Below, piece by piece: positions 10,001-21,429 of a DNA stretch of 64,000 nucleotides (positions are counted from its first letter, which is position 1; each line of letters begins with the position of its first letter). A program made the position numbers and the translations under genes. The notes under the pieces are model-generated. The model worked only from the letters and a program-made list of their open reading frames with translations, ran no database searches and was not told the origin of the DNA. The DNA comes from Byssochlamys sp. IMV 00236 (Eukaryota; Ascomycota; Eurotiomycetes; Eurotiales; Thermoascaceae), in assembly GCA_001931875.2 (NCBI GenBank), contig MSJH02000650.1, forward strand, positions 248,001 through 312,000, given 5' to 3'.

Positions 10001-13000
10001 ATGATCGCATCTAGCGAGTCGCCCTCACCGCTGCCGTCTTTCACCCAGCATCGCAAAGAGAATTGCAGTACCAGACCGCCTCCACCGGAACTCTGCCTCG
10101 AAGCCGATAACGACTCCGTACCCAATAAAGATCACTTCGAAGACCTTCGAGGGCGAATTTTGGCGACCGTCGCCGCAGACAATCTGAATGGAGGAATGAT
10201 GATGGCGCAACTTCAAGCGGAACCGCAGCAGGTTGTTGGGACAGAGTCTCCGAGGAACCGCGATATGCATGATGGAGTACAACCTGACGGAAGAAATATG
10301 ATGCATGTGGATGTGGATAAACTTGAGAGGGAAGCTGCTCTCCAGTCAGCTGGTAGTATGCTGGGGGATCTCACCACGCCCTTGGATTCTCACTCTGCGC
10401 CGGTGGCGGGCGAGGACAAGATAACCGTTGCTAAACGACGCAGAGAGGCCCCTAACGGCTCACCAAGAGCTCGCGGTAGATCCGTCGGTGAGGACGCTGA
10501 ATTTTCCACCACAAGCCAGGATTCGTCGAGAGTGAGTAATGGGCTATCGGATGTGCATGCAGGGACAGACATAGAGGAAAAGGATACCGACAACGGTTCA
10601 GCACTTGGGCTAGGGCTTGTGTCCCCGACTCTTACAGAAAATGGAGTGGAAGCCGCTGCAGTTCCATCGTTGCAAGATGACCGCTTCCCAGATGTCAATG
10701 GAAGTCCAAGCCGGCCTCGGCGAGAATCATCTCCAGGGCGAATTCGTGAGAGAGAAAAGGTCTTGAAGCTCTCCCCGGAAAAGATACAAGAACTCACATC
10801 ATCGCCTGAGTCAATCCCTTACCGTAAAGTGTCACCAGATCACCATAAGGGACAAGGGGACATACACGATACACCGTCTTTGCCATCGCGAACAGTACAA
10901 TACGGATTACAGGGAGAACACATCCCCTCCAAACGGCCACCGGAGGAGGTGAGGACACCAGACAACAGAGCCTGGCAGACAAAGAGTAGGAAGGAAATTC
11001 ATCTCGATGAACCTCCTGAATTTTTCGCTTCGGTCGCGCAAGGTTCTTCGACTGTTCGACATCGTCCACATACAACGCGGACGATTTCGACCCCAGCATC
11101 CACACGCCAACGGACCTCGTCAGTGGGCAATGAACGTCCCGCTCATAATTGGACGCAACGGTCGAAGCATGACCGATCAGCGCCCAATCGAATTGATATC
11201 GAGCACAAAAATAACCTCCTTCCTTCATACATCGCCGACCCTAATCCATCACCGATGCCCCAGACAATTCCACTTCCCCCGCTCTCCATACCCACGTACC
11301 TTCAGTTAGAACTTTCTTCCAGTCGGCCCTCTCCGTTGTATATCCATCGGTCAGTGGCGAGCGACTTTCCTTACGAATCGTCTCGAGTTAAAATAGAGAG
11401 ATTGCAGAATTTCTTTATGCTACCTCCAATCCTAGAGCAGGTACTCTGGTTCGGTGCCTTGGCGTGTCTCGATTCGTGGCTGTACTCTTTCACGATACTT
11501 CCTTTACGTTTCATCAAGGCTCTTTATATACTGGCACATTCATGGGCCGTCAACCTTTATGCGGAGGTTCAATTTATCTCCGGGTTCGTCATCAAAGGCG
11601 TTGGAAGAGTATGGCGACGAAGAAGAGAAGCTGCTTCTGCAAAGCTATCTGAGCAACGAGGCAGAGAAGACGAACCACCCTCGAGAAGCGTATCTGCCAG
11701 CTCCTCTGCGAAACAAGATACCTCTCTGTCAGACCGGGAGACGAAACCTCGATCTAACATATCGCAACCGGATCATGCGCGGCGCCTAGGGCGACCTGGT
11801 AACACGAGGCATCGCAGGCAGAAGTCGATACCATCTGCGTTGCTACCAGATGACAAAGCGGATATTCTAAAGGGGCTACTAATGATCGCTACCTGTTGTG
11901 TTCTCATGTTTTTCGATGCCAGTAGGGTATATCACTGGATCCGAGGGCAGGCAGCCATCAAGCTCTACGTCATCTATAATGTTCTGGAGGTCAGTGACCG
12001 ACTTCTATCTGCCATAGGACAAGACGTTCTGGAATGTCTTTTCTCCCGTGAGGCCCTAGAGCGGAAGCCCGATGGAAGGAGTAAAGTCTTTCGACCATTC
12101 TGGCTATTCCTGATTGCGCTGGCGTATACCGTCATTCACGCGATTTCTCTCTTCTACCAGGCCATTACGCTTAATGTAGCGGTGAATTCTTATTCGAACG
12201 CTCTGATCACTCTTCTACTTTCGAATCAGTTCGTTGAGATCAAATCGACCGTATTCAAGAAGTTTGAGAAGGAAAACCTCTTCCAGCTCACCTGTGCAGA
12301 CGTTGTGGAGCGATTTCAACTCTGGTTGATGCTGATCATCATTGCATCCCGGAACATTATCGAGACAAGGGCGTTTAATTTCTTTGGCACGATAGGGCCG
12401 GGTTTTAGCAATGGTCCCTCTGCAAGTACGAACAGCACGCCAGTTTCAACACCGCCACGGTCCTCGTCATCGATTCTTCCCCAATCGTTTACCATATTCC
12501 CGTCCTCTCTGTTTTCATCCCTCACTGGAGCAAATTCGTTCTTGACCAATCTGGGCCAATTGCTCGGACCATTCCTCGTGGTCTTGGGTTCCGAGATGCT
12601 TGTGGATTGGCTGAAGCATGCTTACATCAACAAGTTTAACAACACTCGTCCAGCAATCTACAGCCGCTTCCTCGACGTTCTGGCCAAGGATTATTACACG
12701 AACGCCTTTGCTGACCAGAACCTGACTCGACGACTGGGTTTACCTGTTATACCTCTGTCCTGTCTCTTCTTCCGTGTTTCTGTGCAGACGTATCAGATGT
12801 TTCTTGCAGCGTGGTTGCCCCAGCTTCCGCCGTCAACTCCATCAGATACAACGTCTCTCTCATCGATACACAGACACTATGCTCCTTCTCCATCACCATC
12901 CGTGACACCATTCACGCTCAAAACTGCAATTCCGAATACCATCAACCATATAACAAGTCTCTTTCAGTCTGTCATCGCTAATGCCACACCGTCTCCCGCA

Positions 13001-13423
13001 AGATCGGTCCCAGTCTTCACGGTTATCATCGTCCTCACATGCTACGCTGTACTCCTGATCTTCAAACTCGCTCTTGGCATTTGTCTGCTATCTTTCGCGC
13101 GGTCAAGATATAAAGCCATGAAGGTCAGAGAACAGGATGAATTCTACCGATCGGCAAACGGTAACACGGGACAGAAATCTTCGCAAGGAAATGGTCCCTC
13201 TTCGTCCCGGGGTCGCGAGTTCGTCGTTGAAGGCGGAAGACGCCTTGGCGGATGGGGAGTAGTCGAGGTCGATGATGACAAAAAGCGATGGATCTACGCG
13301 GATGACCCGGAAGGACTGAAGAAAGTGAGGGAAAGAGAAGAGAGAGATAAGTCTGGCAAAGATACCGGAGGTGACATTGAAGGAGTGAAAAGATACGAAA
13401 TGGTCGCAAAGAGGATATGGTGA
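10001..13423 (+). CDS. TAPT1 / Emp65 family membrane protein
   Basis: A single-exon gene for a 1,140-residue protein. Residues ~1-430 are hydrophilic, rich in Ser, Pro and charged residues, and probably disordered. The conserved family core starts near residue 450 (DFPYESSRVKIERLQ, then LPPILEQVLWFGALACLD) and continues with membrane helices around LLMIATCCVLMF, WLFLIALAYTVIHAISLFYQ and the block with LIKHAYI-type sequence (DWLKHAYINKFN). In yeast the related Emp65 works in the ER with Slp1 in surveillance of soluble folding intermediates; vertebrate TAPT1 is tied to cilia and cartilage. The function here is inferred from that family. The C-terminal tail is charged. Converges on the DUG2-type gene. 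Confidence 0.85.
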   Translation: MIASSESPSPLPSFTQHRKENCSTRPPPPELCLEADNDSVPNKDHFEDLRGRILATVAADNLNGGMMMAQLQAEPQQVVGTESPRNRDMHDGVQPDGRNMMHVDVDKLEREAALQSAGSMLGDLTTPLDSHSAPVAGEDKITVAKRRREAPNGSPRARGRSVGEDAEFSTTSQDSSRVSNGLSDVHAGTDIEEKDTDNGSALGLGLVSPTLTENGVEAAAVPSLQDDRFPDVNGSPSRPRRESSPGRIREREKVLKLSPEKIQELTSSPESIPYRKVSPDHHKGQGDIHDTPSLPSRTVQYGLQGEHIPSKRPPEEVRTPDNRAWQTKSRKEIHLDEPPEFFASVAQGSSTVRHRPHTTRTISTPASTRQRTSSVGNERPAHNWTQRSKHDRSAPNRIDIEHKNNLLPSYIADPNPSPMPQTIPLPPLSIPTYLQLELSSSRPSPLYIHRSVASDFPYESSRVKIERLQNFFMLPPILEQVLWFGALACLDSWLYSFTILPLRFIKALYILAHSWAVNLYAEVQFISGFVIKGVGRVWRRRREAASAKLSEQRGREDEPPSRSVSASSSAKQDTSLSDRETKPRSNISQPDHARRLGRPGNTRHRRQKSIPSALLPDDKADILKGLLMIATCCVLMFFDASRVYHWIRGQAAIKLYVIYNVLEVSDRLLSAIGQDVLECLFSREALERKPDGRSKVFRPFWLFLIALAYTVIHAISLFYQAITLNVAVNSYSNALITLLLSNQFVEIKSTVFKKFEKENLFQLTCADVVERFQLWLMLIIIASRNIIETRAFNFFGTIGPGFSNGPSASTNSTPVSTPPRSSSSILPQSFTIFPSSLFSSLTGANSFLTNLGQLLGPFLVVLGSEMLVDWLKHAYINKFNNTRPAIYSRFLDVLAKDYYTNAFADQNLTRRLGLPVIPLSCLFFRVSVQTYQMFLAAWLPQLPPSTPSDTTSLSSIHRHYAPSPSPSVTPFTLKTAIPNTINHITSLFQSVIANATPSPARSVPVFTVIIVLTCYAVLLIFKLALGICLLSFARSRYKAMKVREQDEFYRSANGNTGQKSSQGNGPSSSRGREFVVEGGRRLGGWGVVEVDDDKKRWIYADDPEGLKKVREREERDKSGKDTGGDIEGVKRYEMVAKRIW

Positions 13424-14280
13424 GTCGTATCTCCGGTTGCATTTTCACGGAATTCTGTCCACAGTAAAGACTCTAGTTTGTGTCATGTATGTATGTACTA
13501 TACTTTCTCATAGAGAATATATCACCTGCGTCGTGATCTGCCATGGCGACTCGTTCATTTACAGATATTTTCTTTTGCCGAAGAAAATTCGCGGGAACCT
13601 TATATCGGATCCCCATCCATAGCCAGAAGGAGTCTCTTCTCGAGATCCACACCACAATTGACGTGGCCGTAATTCCAAAACACATTTATCTTGCAAGGGA
13701 AAGCCTACGGTGCACTCACCCAGATGAAGGGGCTGTTTGGGGACCAGGAGATCATAATAATGGAATACTCTTGGGAGTTTAAGTATGGGCACCACGCAGT
13801 GAGGAAGACATATAACCATTCAGTTCTACTAATTAGATGCATTGGTTCAAATCCAGCACTGACATTGTATTAACCGAGGCCTCAGAGCTCCTGATGATAT
13901 TTCATCTTACGATCGTAATCACATACAGTAAACGGTGCCGGTTGGGAAGTCTTAAGCATTGCCGGGCACAGTGAGATCTTCGAATCAAGTATTCCGCTTA
14001 CAAGCTCGAAGGTAAGACAAGGAATGACTGATGTTGAGGTGAGGAACATATAGTGGATGAATCTTATTTTGTTGTTGTTGCAATAAACACACGTGTGCCG
14101 CTTCAAGTTCCTATCTCAATGGTTCTCGTCCAACTATCCACCAATGCCAGATGTTAACTAACGACGCCTACAAATTGCTTGCCAGTATTTTCGACAACAG
14201 GTCCTCTATCTCATCCTAAAGTACACCCTTACATACTTCCCCCACACCCCTCCCCTTCCCCCGAACGCCAATTGGATAGC
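13424..14280. other. Intergenic between convergent genes, no gene seen
   Basis: About 0.86 kb between the TAPT1-family and DUG2 stops. Short overlapping frames on both strands have no recognisable features. The sequence GGTTCAAATCC at 13847 resembles a tRNA T-loop, but no cloverleaf can be folded around it. Confidence 0.5.
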
Positions 14281-17200
14281 TTATGAACTTGGTCCAGCTG
14301 ATTTGGTTGGTAATTTTGCAAACACCGAGCGAAAAATCTCACGGCTCTTGTACAGATTCTCCACACGCAGTCGCTCATTGTCAAGGTGAGCATGGTCACT
14401 TGCTTGACCACAGGGCATATGTGCTGCGGGTGCTCCAAATTCTTTTTCTAGAAATCGTATAGTAGGGATGGATCCTCCCTCGCGGATGTAGATGGGTTTG
14501 ACTGGAGCACGAGCAGATACGGCAGGGTCCGCTTTCCGATGCGTATCAAGACTATGACCATTGGATACTTGGCTCTCAGCTAGTGATGTGGAGGCAACGT
14601 TGGAATTACTGGCGAGAGTCGACGAAGTGGGAATAGTGGCACCAGAGGTGGATTGTTTCCTCGAGGCCTCCTTCCCTGCAGATGAGGTCGTGGTTGAATA
14701 GATGATGCGGTCAATATGAGACGCAATGCTGTCGGATGAATCGGTCCGCAGTAATTCGCTACCACCAGCTCGAGCAGCACGGCCACGCTCGAGAGGAGGA
14801 TAGTTGTGCTTTTTGTTGTCGTGGTCAGGTGTCCACGCAGCCGTGATGGCCTCCGATAAGGTCTCAAATATCTCGTTGTCAGGGTCACCCAGCCAAGGGT
14901 CCGATTTCCCTGTTATTTCGACAGTGAGATCATTCTGAGAGTCCAGAAGAGCAAATTGCTCTTGTGCATAGGCAGTCAAGCTTGCCGCTACCTGATCAGC
15001 GTCTTGATTAGGGACAATACGGATCGACAAGCTCGCTTTCGCCTTGCGCGAAATCGTTGTTGTTGCACTCTTGTTGCCAGGAACATCGACAGAGTGGATA
15101 GTCAGAGATGGCTCCCGCCAGCGATGCATGAGTGATTTTGTGAAGGCCTGGCTATCAGGGATCTCAGGGTGGTTCGGTAGCAGTGCCTCCGCAATTGCAT
15201 CGTAGCGCTGCTTCTCAATCTCGGTGAGAGGCAGCACAGGATCATGGAATCCAGGGATGTTGATCCGGCCTTTAGGTCCGACAAGAGTACTGAGGAGGAT
15301 TGTCAAATCCTTTAACGGCTCATCCAGGAGAGAACTACCATCAATACCACTGTGTAGGTCAGGATGGTCGCTTGTGACAATCAAGTTTGCGTGGACGACG
15401 CCTCGCAGTCCGTAGGTGAGACATGGTGTGTAGTCATCAATCCAGTAACTGTTGGCGAGCAAGATCCAATCAACACTCCCGATTAATGACTTATGTTTCC
15501 GCACAGTTTCTTGGAACCCTTGCGAGCCCGATTCTTCTTCTCCCTCAATAAGGAAGACAACATCGCAGCCAAGACTCTTTTGCCGTGCTAGATCAGCGGC
15601 GCCATACAAGGCAGCTAGAATAGGCCCCTTGTTGTCAGAGACACCTCGACCATATAAGAAGCCGTTGATTGAAGACAGCTGGAAGGGATCCGACCTCCAC
15701 TTCGGCCGATTCGTATCAGCCCCGACAACATCGTAATGACCGTAGAAAAGAACCGTCTTGTGTACGGGCTGTGGCGAGGTAGCACTGAACCTCGCATAGA
15801 CGACAGGATTAGTGTCCTTCCCTGAGGCCAGGAGTTTCGTCTTGGCCCCCAGATAGTTGCAGTGACGCCGGAGGAATGCTGCGCCTTGGTTGCACTCTCC
15901 CGCGAACTTTGGACTTGATGAGATCGTCTTAAAAGATACAAATTTTGCCAAGCTGTTGACCATTTCATCTGTAAAAGGCGTCAGAATAGATACCATGGAA
16001 TTGGTCTTAAACGATATAGATCCTTACCGTTGCTGATTGGGGCCAGTTCTACCTCATCAACGGGATGGTCGGTCAAGTCCCAGATAGCCACAGTGTTGTC
16101 ATTTCCACCAGTGGCGTAAATACGCCTGTCTTTAAAGATACCGGCAGCGGAAGCGAGCATCGTCCCTTCGTGTGCCACCCAGCACCCGATCTCTTCGAAT
16201 TTGGAGTTGAATTTCTGGGCGAGTTTAGTATAACAGTGTGAGGGGCCTTAAAAGAACTCTGTAATACCTTGACTATGCCATTTGAGTCACCACTAATAGT
16301 GACCCCCTTGATGATATCAACAGCCCATAGATCTCCGCTCTGCTTGGCGATGCGCTTCACCAGCTGGTGGGAATCCAGATTCCAAATGTTCAAAATGCCT
16401 CCTGCAAGACCACAGTAGAGAAATGAACCTTCCACAGCTATTGACAGAACGGCGTCACTGCCATTCTGTAGTTTGGCAAACTGAACTGGCGCACCATCCG
16501 AGCCCTGGCCCAGGCGCCACAGCTTGACGGAGCCATCACCAGAGCCAGTCAGCAGAACCTCCTCTGACGGCGCGGACTCTACTAGTCCACGGACAAGAAG
16601 CATGGAATAGACGTAGCCATGATGGGAGAATCGCTTGTGCTGATCTCTCCTGAAAGTCAAAACCTTTCCACCGTGACTGACTGAATGAGCGCCTCCAGGA
16701 CTTGCATCTGGACGGGGAGTCACCGCACCATCAGGGCCTCGAGAGTCGAAGAATCTGTGGGCTCTGTTTGACGGATGAGCGGCTGGAGCCAGCACCTGGT
16801 TCGCTTCTGTTTGTGATAGATTGCACCACTGTGAGGGTCAGAGCCACATGTTATTTTCCCATGCGTATCACGAAGGCATACCTGGAGGCTAGTATCTTGA
16901 CCGCCGCAGTAGACAGTCTTCAAGTCTGACGAGTAAACTACGGCAAAGATATCACCCACATCATGATGCGAGTAAATCGAATAAAGGCGCTCAAACGTCC
17001 TCGTAGACCAGACCTGCGACTCGAGTTACTTGACATGCGAGCCGCTAATAAGGGACAGAACTCACATTGACCACGGAGTCTCCTCCACTCGAGAACAACA
17101 ATTCTCTGTCTTCGGATAGGTGGAGCCCAAGGACACTTTCCTTGTGAGCATGGACGGAAAGTACCAAGTCGTATGTCTCCAATGACCAAGCCTTCACCGA

Positions 17201-17478
17201 TAGTCAGTCAAATACATCCTAAAACCACAGAAAGACAACCTTCAACTGACAAGGATATCGCCCCCTTGGAGGCCTGCAAAGACACATTCTTCATCGAGCA
17301 CAAGAGCTAAGACAGAGCGACTAGCCTTGACTCGATGGCCGACAGCACATTCATTCTGTGGCCGTGGATTTGGGTCGTATTCGGAGACAGGACCTTGCGC
17401 AGATCGCTGGTCACTGTCCCAGGCCTGCGCCTGATCTTCGAGATCTGATGTGCCGTCCGATTCCACTATATCACTCAT
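14281..17478 (-). CDS. DUG2: DUG2-type glutathione degradosome subunit (WD40 + M20 peptidase)
   Basis: A cytosolic protein of the Dug2-Dug3 complex that starts gamma-glutamyl-transpeptidase-independent glutathione breakdown. Six exons (17478-17251, 17191-17066, 17013-16882, 16828-16268, 16214-16028, 15968-14281) give 973 residues. Residues ~45-405 form WD40 repeats, with AWSLETYDL, VWSTRTFER, VKLWRLG, ILNIWNLDS and VAIWDLTD as the repeat ends. From ~412 the M20 metallopeptidase-like domain follows: GHYDVVGAD (His489), GRGVSDNKG (Asp523) and EGEEESG (Glu555/556), then a Ser/Thr-rich insert (~830-890) and a C-terminal HAHLDNE. All introns are 52-59 nt. The start is uncertain: protein-like sequence continues upstream to 18180, so the N-terminus may be longer. 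Confidence 0.9.
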
Positions 17479-17501
17479 CGCGGCCAGATGGCAGCGCAAT
17501 G

Positions 17502-18180
17502 CTATTTAGCTACGGTCCGTCGCTTTTTTGTTTTTGGATGTTCTGGTCCCGGCCACCCGTGACTGCGTGGCTTCTTGTGACACCCTTTCAACCTCGGGCC
17601 AGTGATATCCGGCACAGCAGATAAAGTGCTATATATTGATCGATTGATTTCTTCGACACTGGCACAGATAGTCTGGTGTGTCACAGTGGAGTCTTGGAGG
17701 TTGACGGTCCAGCCCGCAGTCTCGGATGTGGCGGTGCACCGGGTGAAGTTTGGTACGCCCAGGAAACGACCAGAGATCGCGAACAATAGCAGTTAGACAA
17801 AGCAGAGGAAACTTACAGCGTCCCATGTTACCTTTCTTCCGGTTCAGACAACAGGCCGGGTTACTGTTTGAGATGGATCGACCGTCAGCCCTGTCTTCAA
17901 CGATGTGTTCTGGAAGGCCAAGCTAGGGGAAGCTAGATGCAGAAAAGAACAAGTGAGCGGCGACCGATGAAGCTCCGGATGGACCGAATCGCTCGATGAT
18001 CTCCACAGAAGGCCGCAAACTGTACGATCTAGAGATGTCGCAGGTCGCAGGTCGCAGGTCGAACTCACTCTGATACTGAAAGGACTCAGGGACACTTGCC
18101 TTGGTTCCCACGAAAGTCGAATAAGGGGCGGGTCTTGGCCCCGATGACGTGCTGGCATTCGAGTCATTGTTGTCTCCCAT
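17502..18180 (-). other. Coding-like sequence directly upstream of DUG2, model unresolved
   Basis: Three protein-like stretches on the minus strand: one opening MGDNNDSNASTSSGPRPAPY at 18180, one in another frame around 17950-17844, and one at 17786-17502 ending in a basic PKTKKRR tail. The last stop lies only about 24 nt before the DUG2 ATG, which is too close for a separate fungal gene. Either this is a 5' extension of DUG2 joined by introns, or a leader with upstream frames. A strong donor-like GTAAGTTTCC occurs near 17813, and a perfect donor-like GCAAGT near 18102. A triplicated CGACCTG unit lies near 18046-18062. I see no domain. Confidence 0.3.
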
Positions 18181-18412
18181 GCCTTGAAGATGATGCCTTC
18201 AGACAATGGAATGGCGAGATAGATGCTCGTTCAAGCAGGTGCCACGTGCTGGTTGGTGGTGTTGCAGGACTCAACACCTCAACAGTGACGGCGTGTTGGC
18301 ATCGCCTTCTTCGATATAAGTACAACACGGTCGACAAATGGGGACCGGATCAAATGAACAATTCTGTCGTCAAGTATCTTGTGTCACCCTCAAGTTGTCT
18401 TAGATCACAATA

Positions 18413-18791
18413 ATGGCTCCAAGAGGATGGATTGCTCCCTCAATCCCGAAGAAAGTTGTGTGTTTGACTATGTCTACGAGCTACAGAACAGGAACATTGA
18501 ATTAGACTACAATCATGGGCGCAGGTGAACCCGATGGCCACCTCAGCTGCAGCCGTTGGCGTGGGCATGGCGCACCTGAGCTTCGCGTCGAAGATAACCA
18601 ACGGCCTGGTGTCGAAGGAAATTGCAGGTCTCTACCCGGCGAGCCACGAGACAAGCAGCTCTTGGAGACCAAGATCCGCACTTACTGCGTCTACCCTTGC
18701 TCCGCGGGGAGCTGTGCTTGCAGAAATTGTACTCTTCTTCGGGGGTGATCCCTTCTGTTGCGATCAGGCCCACGTCCTTACGCAGTGGTGA
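18413..18791 (+). CDS. Possible small gene, two exons
   Basis: Exon 1 (18413-18454, MAPRGWIAPSIPKK) can be joined by a 70-nt GT-AG intron to 18525-18791, giving 102 residues. The first part of exon 2 (VNPMATSAAAVGVGMAHLSF) is Ala/Gly-rich and looks like a membrane or mitochondrial targeting segment, followed by KEIAGLYPASHE. The tail after about residue 80 looks less protein-like, so a further intron or a decayed end is possible. Family not recognised. Confidence 0.33.
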
Positions 18792-20036
18792 CATAGATGA
18801 TAGGCGCCGTGGTTATCAGGCCGAGATCAGTGGTTCTGTGTAGCAGAAGCTCGTGTACTACAAAGCAGAGACTGTATTGGTACCTGATTGCGGGGTTGAT
18901 CTGGCCATCTGACAAGAATAGGCGCTTCGAGAAGCCTGGAAACCTAGAGTGCAGACTCTCAGAGTAAGTAGGGCCATCTTCTTCAGATCGTGACCGATCC
19001 CGGCCCCGGGGCGACTGACTGGTTTTCCCTGATACCCACCGGGATTCGTTCTTGTACGCCATGAGAAAGAATATTGGCGCGGGCGGCTGCATCGAATAGA
19101 GACAATAATCACGATTAGTTAGTGCTTTATGGATCAGATTCCTTTCTGATTCATAAAAGAACAAGCAAATCATCCCTCACCGCTTGTGGCGCAGTCGCTA
19201 TCACATGGTCCGTGAGCTCACCAGCCACAGTGTCGGGATCAGATCAATACGGGCATTCAGCCAATGATACAACAGGACACACTGTCTGCGCCACAGGAGG
19301 ACACCGCCAGTCAATGCCAGGACGTCCGTCTTCCTATCATCCTGAAGCCCTGACAATTGACTCGCATTTTGTCGAACCAGCACAGGTCAGAGCCTCCTTC
19401 ATTAGGTTGTTGGTCGTGCGTTGCAGCCCGCCAGCTAACTATCGGTCCCTCGCATCAAGCAATCAGCAATCGACAACGAACATTCTCCACGGATCTCCGG
19501 CTACTTTTCTACCCAATATGCCTTGGACAGGCTGGCCTTCCTTTTATCACCTTTTCCTTTTCTCTTCAAAGCATACCGACGGAGTGTAAGACCATCGCCG
19601 GAATCACCTCCCGTTCGCTGCTTTGTCTGGAGCGTCGCCGGTGCATCCCAGCCCCCTAATTGCATCGCTCCACCCAGGAGCAGCGTTAACCGCTGTCACT
19701 CCCGAACCGGTTCAAATACCCGCTGTATGCCTTACCGCGACCATTTGTTTCACCCAACAACGCAGCCTGCCTCACAGTGAATCATCTCGACAGATTCGAC
19801 ATATTTCAGACCCCTCAGCAGTCTGCAATTCCTGTTGACATGACTATTTTTTCTTCAAGCATTTTTCGCCCTCTTACTCCAGAGTTACTATTGATCGCCC
19901 ACTGACCACCACATTGGATGTGTGACTCGATCGGCCTATTTTGGAGCGCAGACTAGAACTTGTGGAACGGCAGATCATTGCGGGGAGCTGAACTCAGCTG
20001 AGCTGACAGAATTTCCCTCGCAGTCCGCTAAGGACC
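18792..20036. other. Intergenic, no gene seen
   Basis: Frames on both strands overlap one another and none has domain features. The right part (19400-20036) is C/T-rich on the plus strand, as expected of the promoter and leader of the gene at 20037. Confidence 0.5.
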
Positions 20037-21429
20037 ATGGCGGCCAACTTCGCTCATACCATATCGGTGGTGGACAAGTCTGGAAAGGTAGTGAGCACGG
20101 TGAGTAGATCTCAGAACATGCATCGCGAGCGGAACAGGGCTGATTTATCCGTAGAGTAAACATATCTTTGGCGTCTTCAAGGAGGCCCGCGATGCCTACC
20201 GCGAGCGTAAGGCTGAAATCCGGGCCGAACGGAACGCAATCATTGCGGAAAAGCAGGCACTGAAGGCCCTGGAGGCCTGTCATATCGATGAAGAGCGCTC
20301 CATAGCTGCATCGAGAAGGAGTGGCAGGAGCAGGAGATCACACCATCCTCCGAGAAGTCACCACCACCGATCGCACTTCGAACAAGATGCCCCTGGACAA
20401 GACCCTCACGCTCCATATGGACAGGCAATGGATCTTCAGCGGCGTTACAGCGATCAGAATATTGGAGTGAAGGAATCAAGACCAGTGGCAGGCCGCTATA
20501 ACTCGGATTCCCACATCGATATGGATCTCGCGTACGGGGAAGTTCACCCTTCTGCGCTTGCGCTGGCCCCGCGGAGTGGACCCGCGCCCGAAGCAGAGGA
20601 ATTAAATGGCCTAGTCGACAGGGCAAAGATGCTGCTTGAAGAGGCGGACTGCCTCCAGCGCAGTGCAACAGCCACTATGGCCCATCTGCAGAAAAACCCT
20701 GATGCCATGGCTGCAGTCGCGCTTACTCTGGCTGAAATCAGCAACATTGCCGCGAAGATGGCACCGAGTGTGCTAACCAGTCTCAAGGCCAGTGCGCCTG
20801 GAGTGTTCGCACTGCTCGCAAGTCCGCAGTTCTTGATCGCTGCCGGCGTTGGTATCGGTGTGACCATTGTCATGTTTGGCGGATATAAAATCATCAAGTG
20901 CATCCAAGGTGCGGGCGTTGGCGCTGGCGCCGACATCCCCAAGGACCAGCAGGCCGTTGCAGAGCCAATGGACCAGATGTTCGAACTCAATGAGAAGAAC
21001 CTGAGCCGTGTAGAGGTCTGGCGCCGTGGCGTGGCTGACGTGGAGGCGGAGAGTGTCGGCACCTCCGTTGACGGGGAGTTCATCACTCCGACGGCGGCAG
21101 CCATGTCTGGCATCGATATTACACTTGCTGGCATGTCCCGCGACCCCAGGTTCAGATATGAAGACGATATGTCGATGGCGTCATCTCACCGATCCCGGCG
21201 CTCGCATCGCTCAAAGGCACATTCGAGTGCCCACTCTTCATCTTCAGCACCATCCCGGGCTCACTCGAAAGCTCCTTCAAAGGCCCCCTCAAAGGCTCCC
21301 TCAAAAGCTCCTTCGCGGGCACCTTCGAGGGAGCCCTCGAAAGCACACTCTCAGGTTTCCGCGAAGGAGAAGAAGCCCAAGGAAAAGCCAAAGAGATCTA
21401 GCAGACTGAAGCTGATGTTTACTGCGTAA
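20037..21429 (+). CDS. Orphan single-pass membrane protein with SKAP repeat tail
   Basis: Not recognised as a known family. Exon 1 (20037-20099, 21 codons) joins by a 55-nt phase-0 intron to 20155-21429, for 445 residues. Order of parts: a short start (MAANFAHTISVVDKSG), a highly charged Arg/Glu/Ala helix (~30-65), a His/Arg/Ser patch (~75-95), a helical Ala-rich block (~170-245), one Gly-rich hydrophobic segment (~246-268), an acidic linker, and a tail (~370-430) with repeated SKAPSKAP units and many Arg/Ser. The tail DNA is itself a short tandem array. The final RSSRLKLMFTA is basic. Perhaps membrane-attached and phosphorylated; this is inference. Confidence 0.72.
21265..21350 (+). repeat. 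In-frame tandem array encoding (S-K/R-A-P)n
   Basis: About seven imperfect 12-nt units of the form TCAAAGGCCCCC lie inside the preceding gene. They keep the reading frame, with synonymous drift between units, so the array is under coding constraint or recently expanded. Confidence 0.7.

Noticed and set aside
13840..13865. tRNA T-loop-like GGTTCAAATCC
   Set aside because: No D-arm, anticodon arm or acceptor pairing can be placed at the right distances on either strand.
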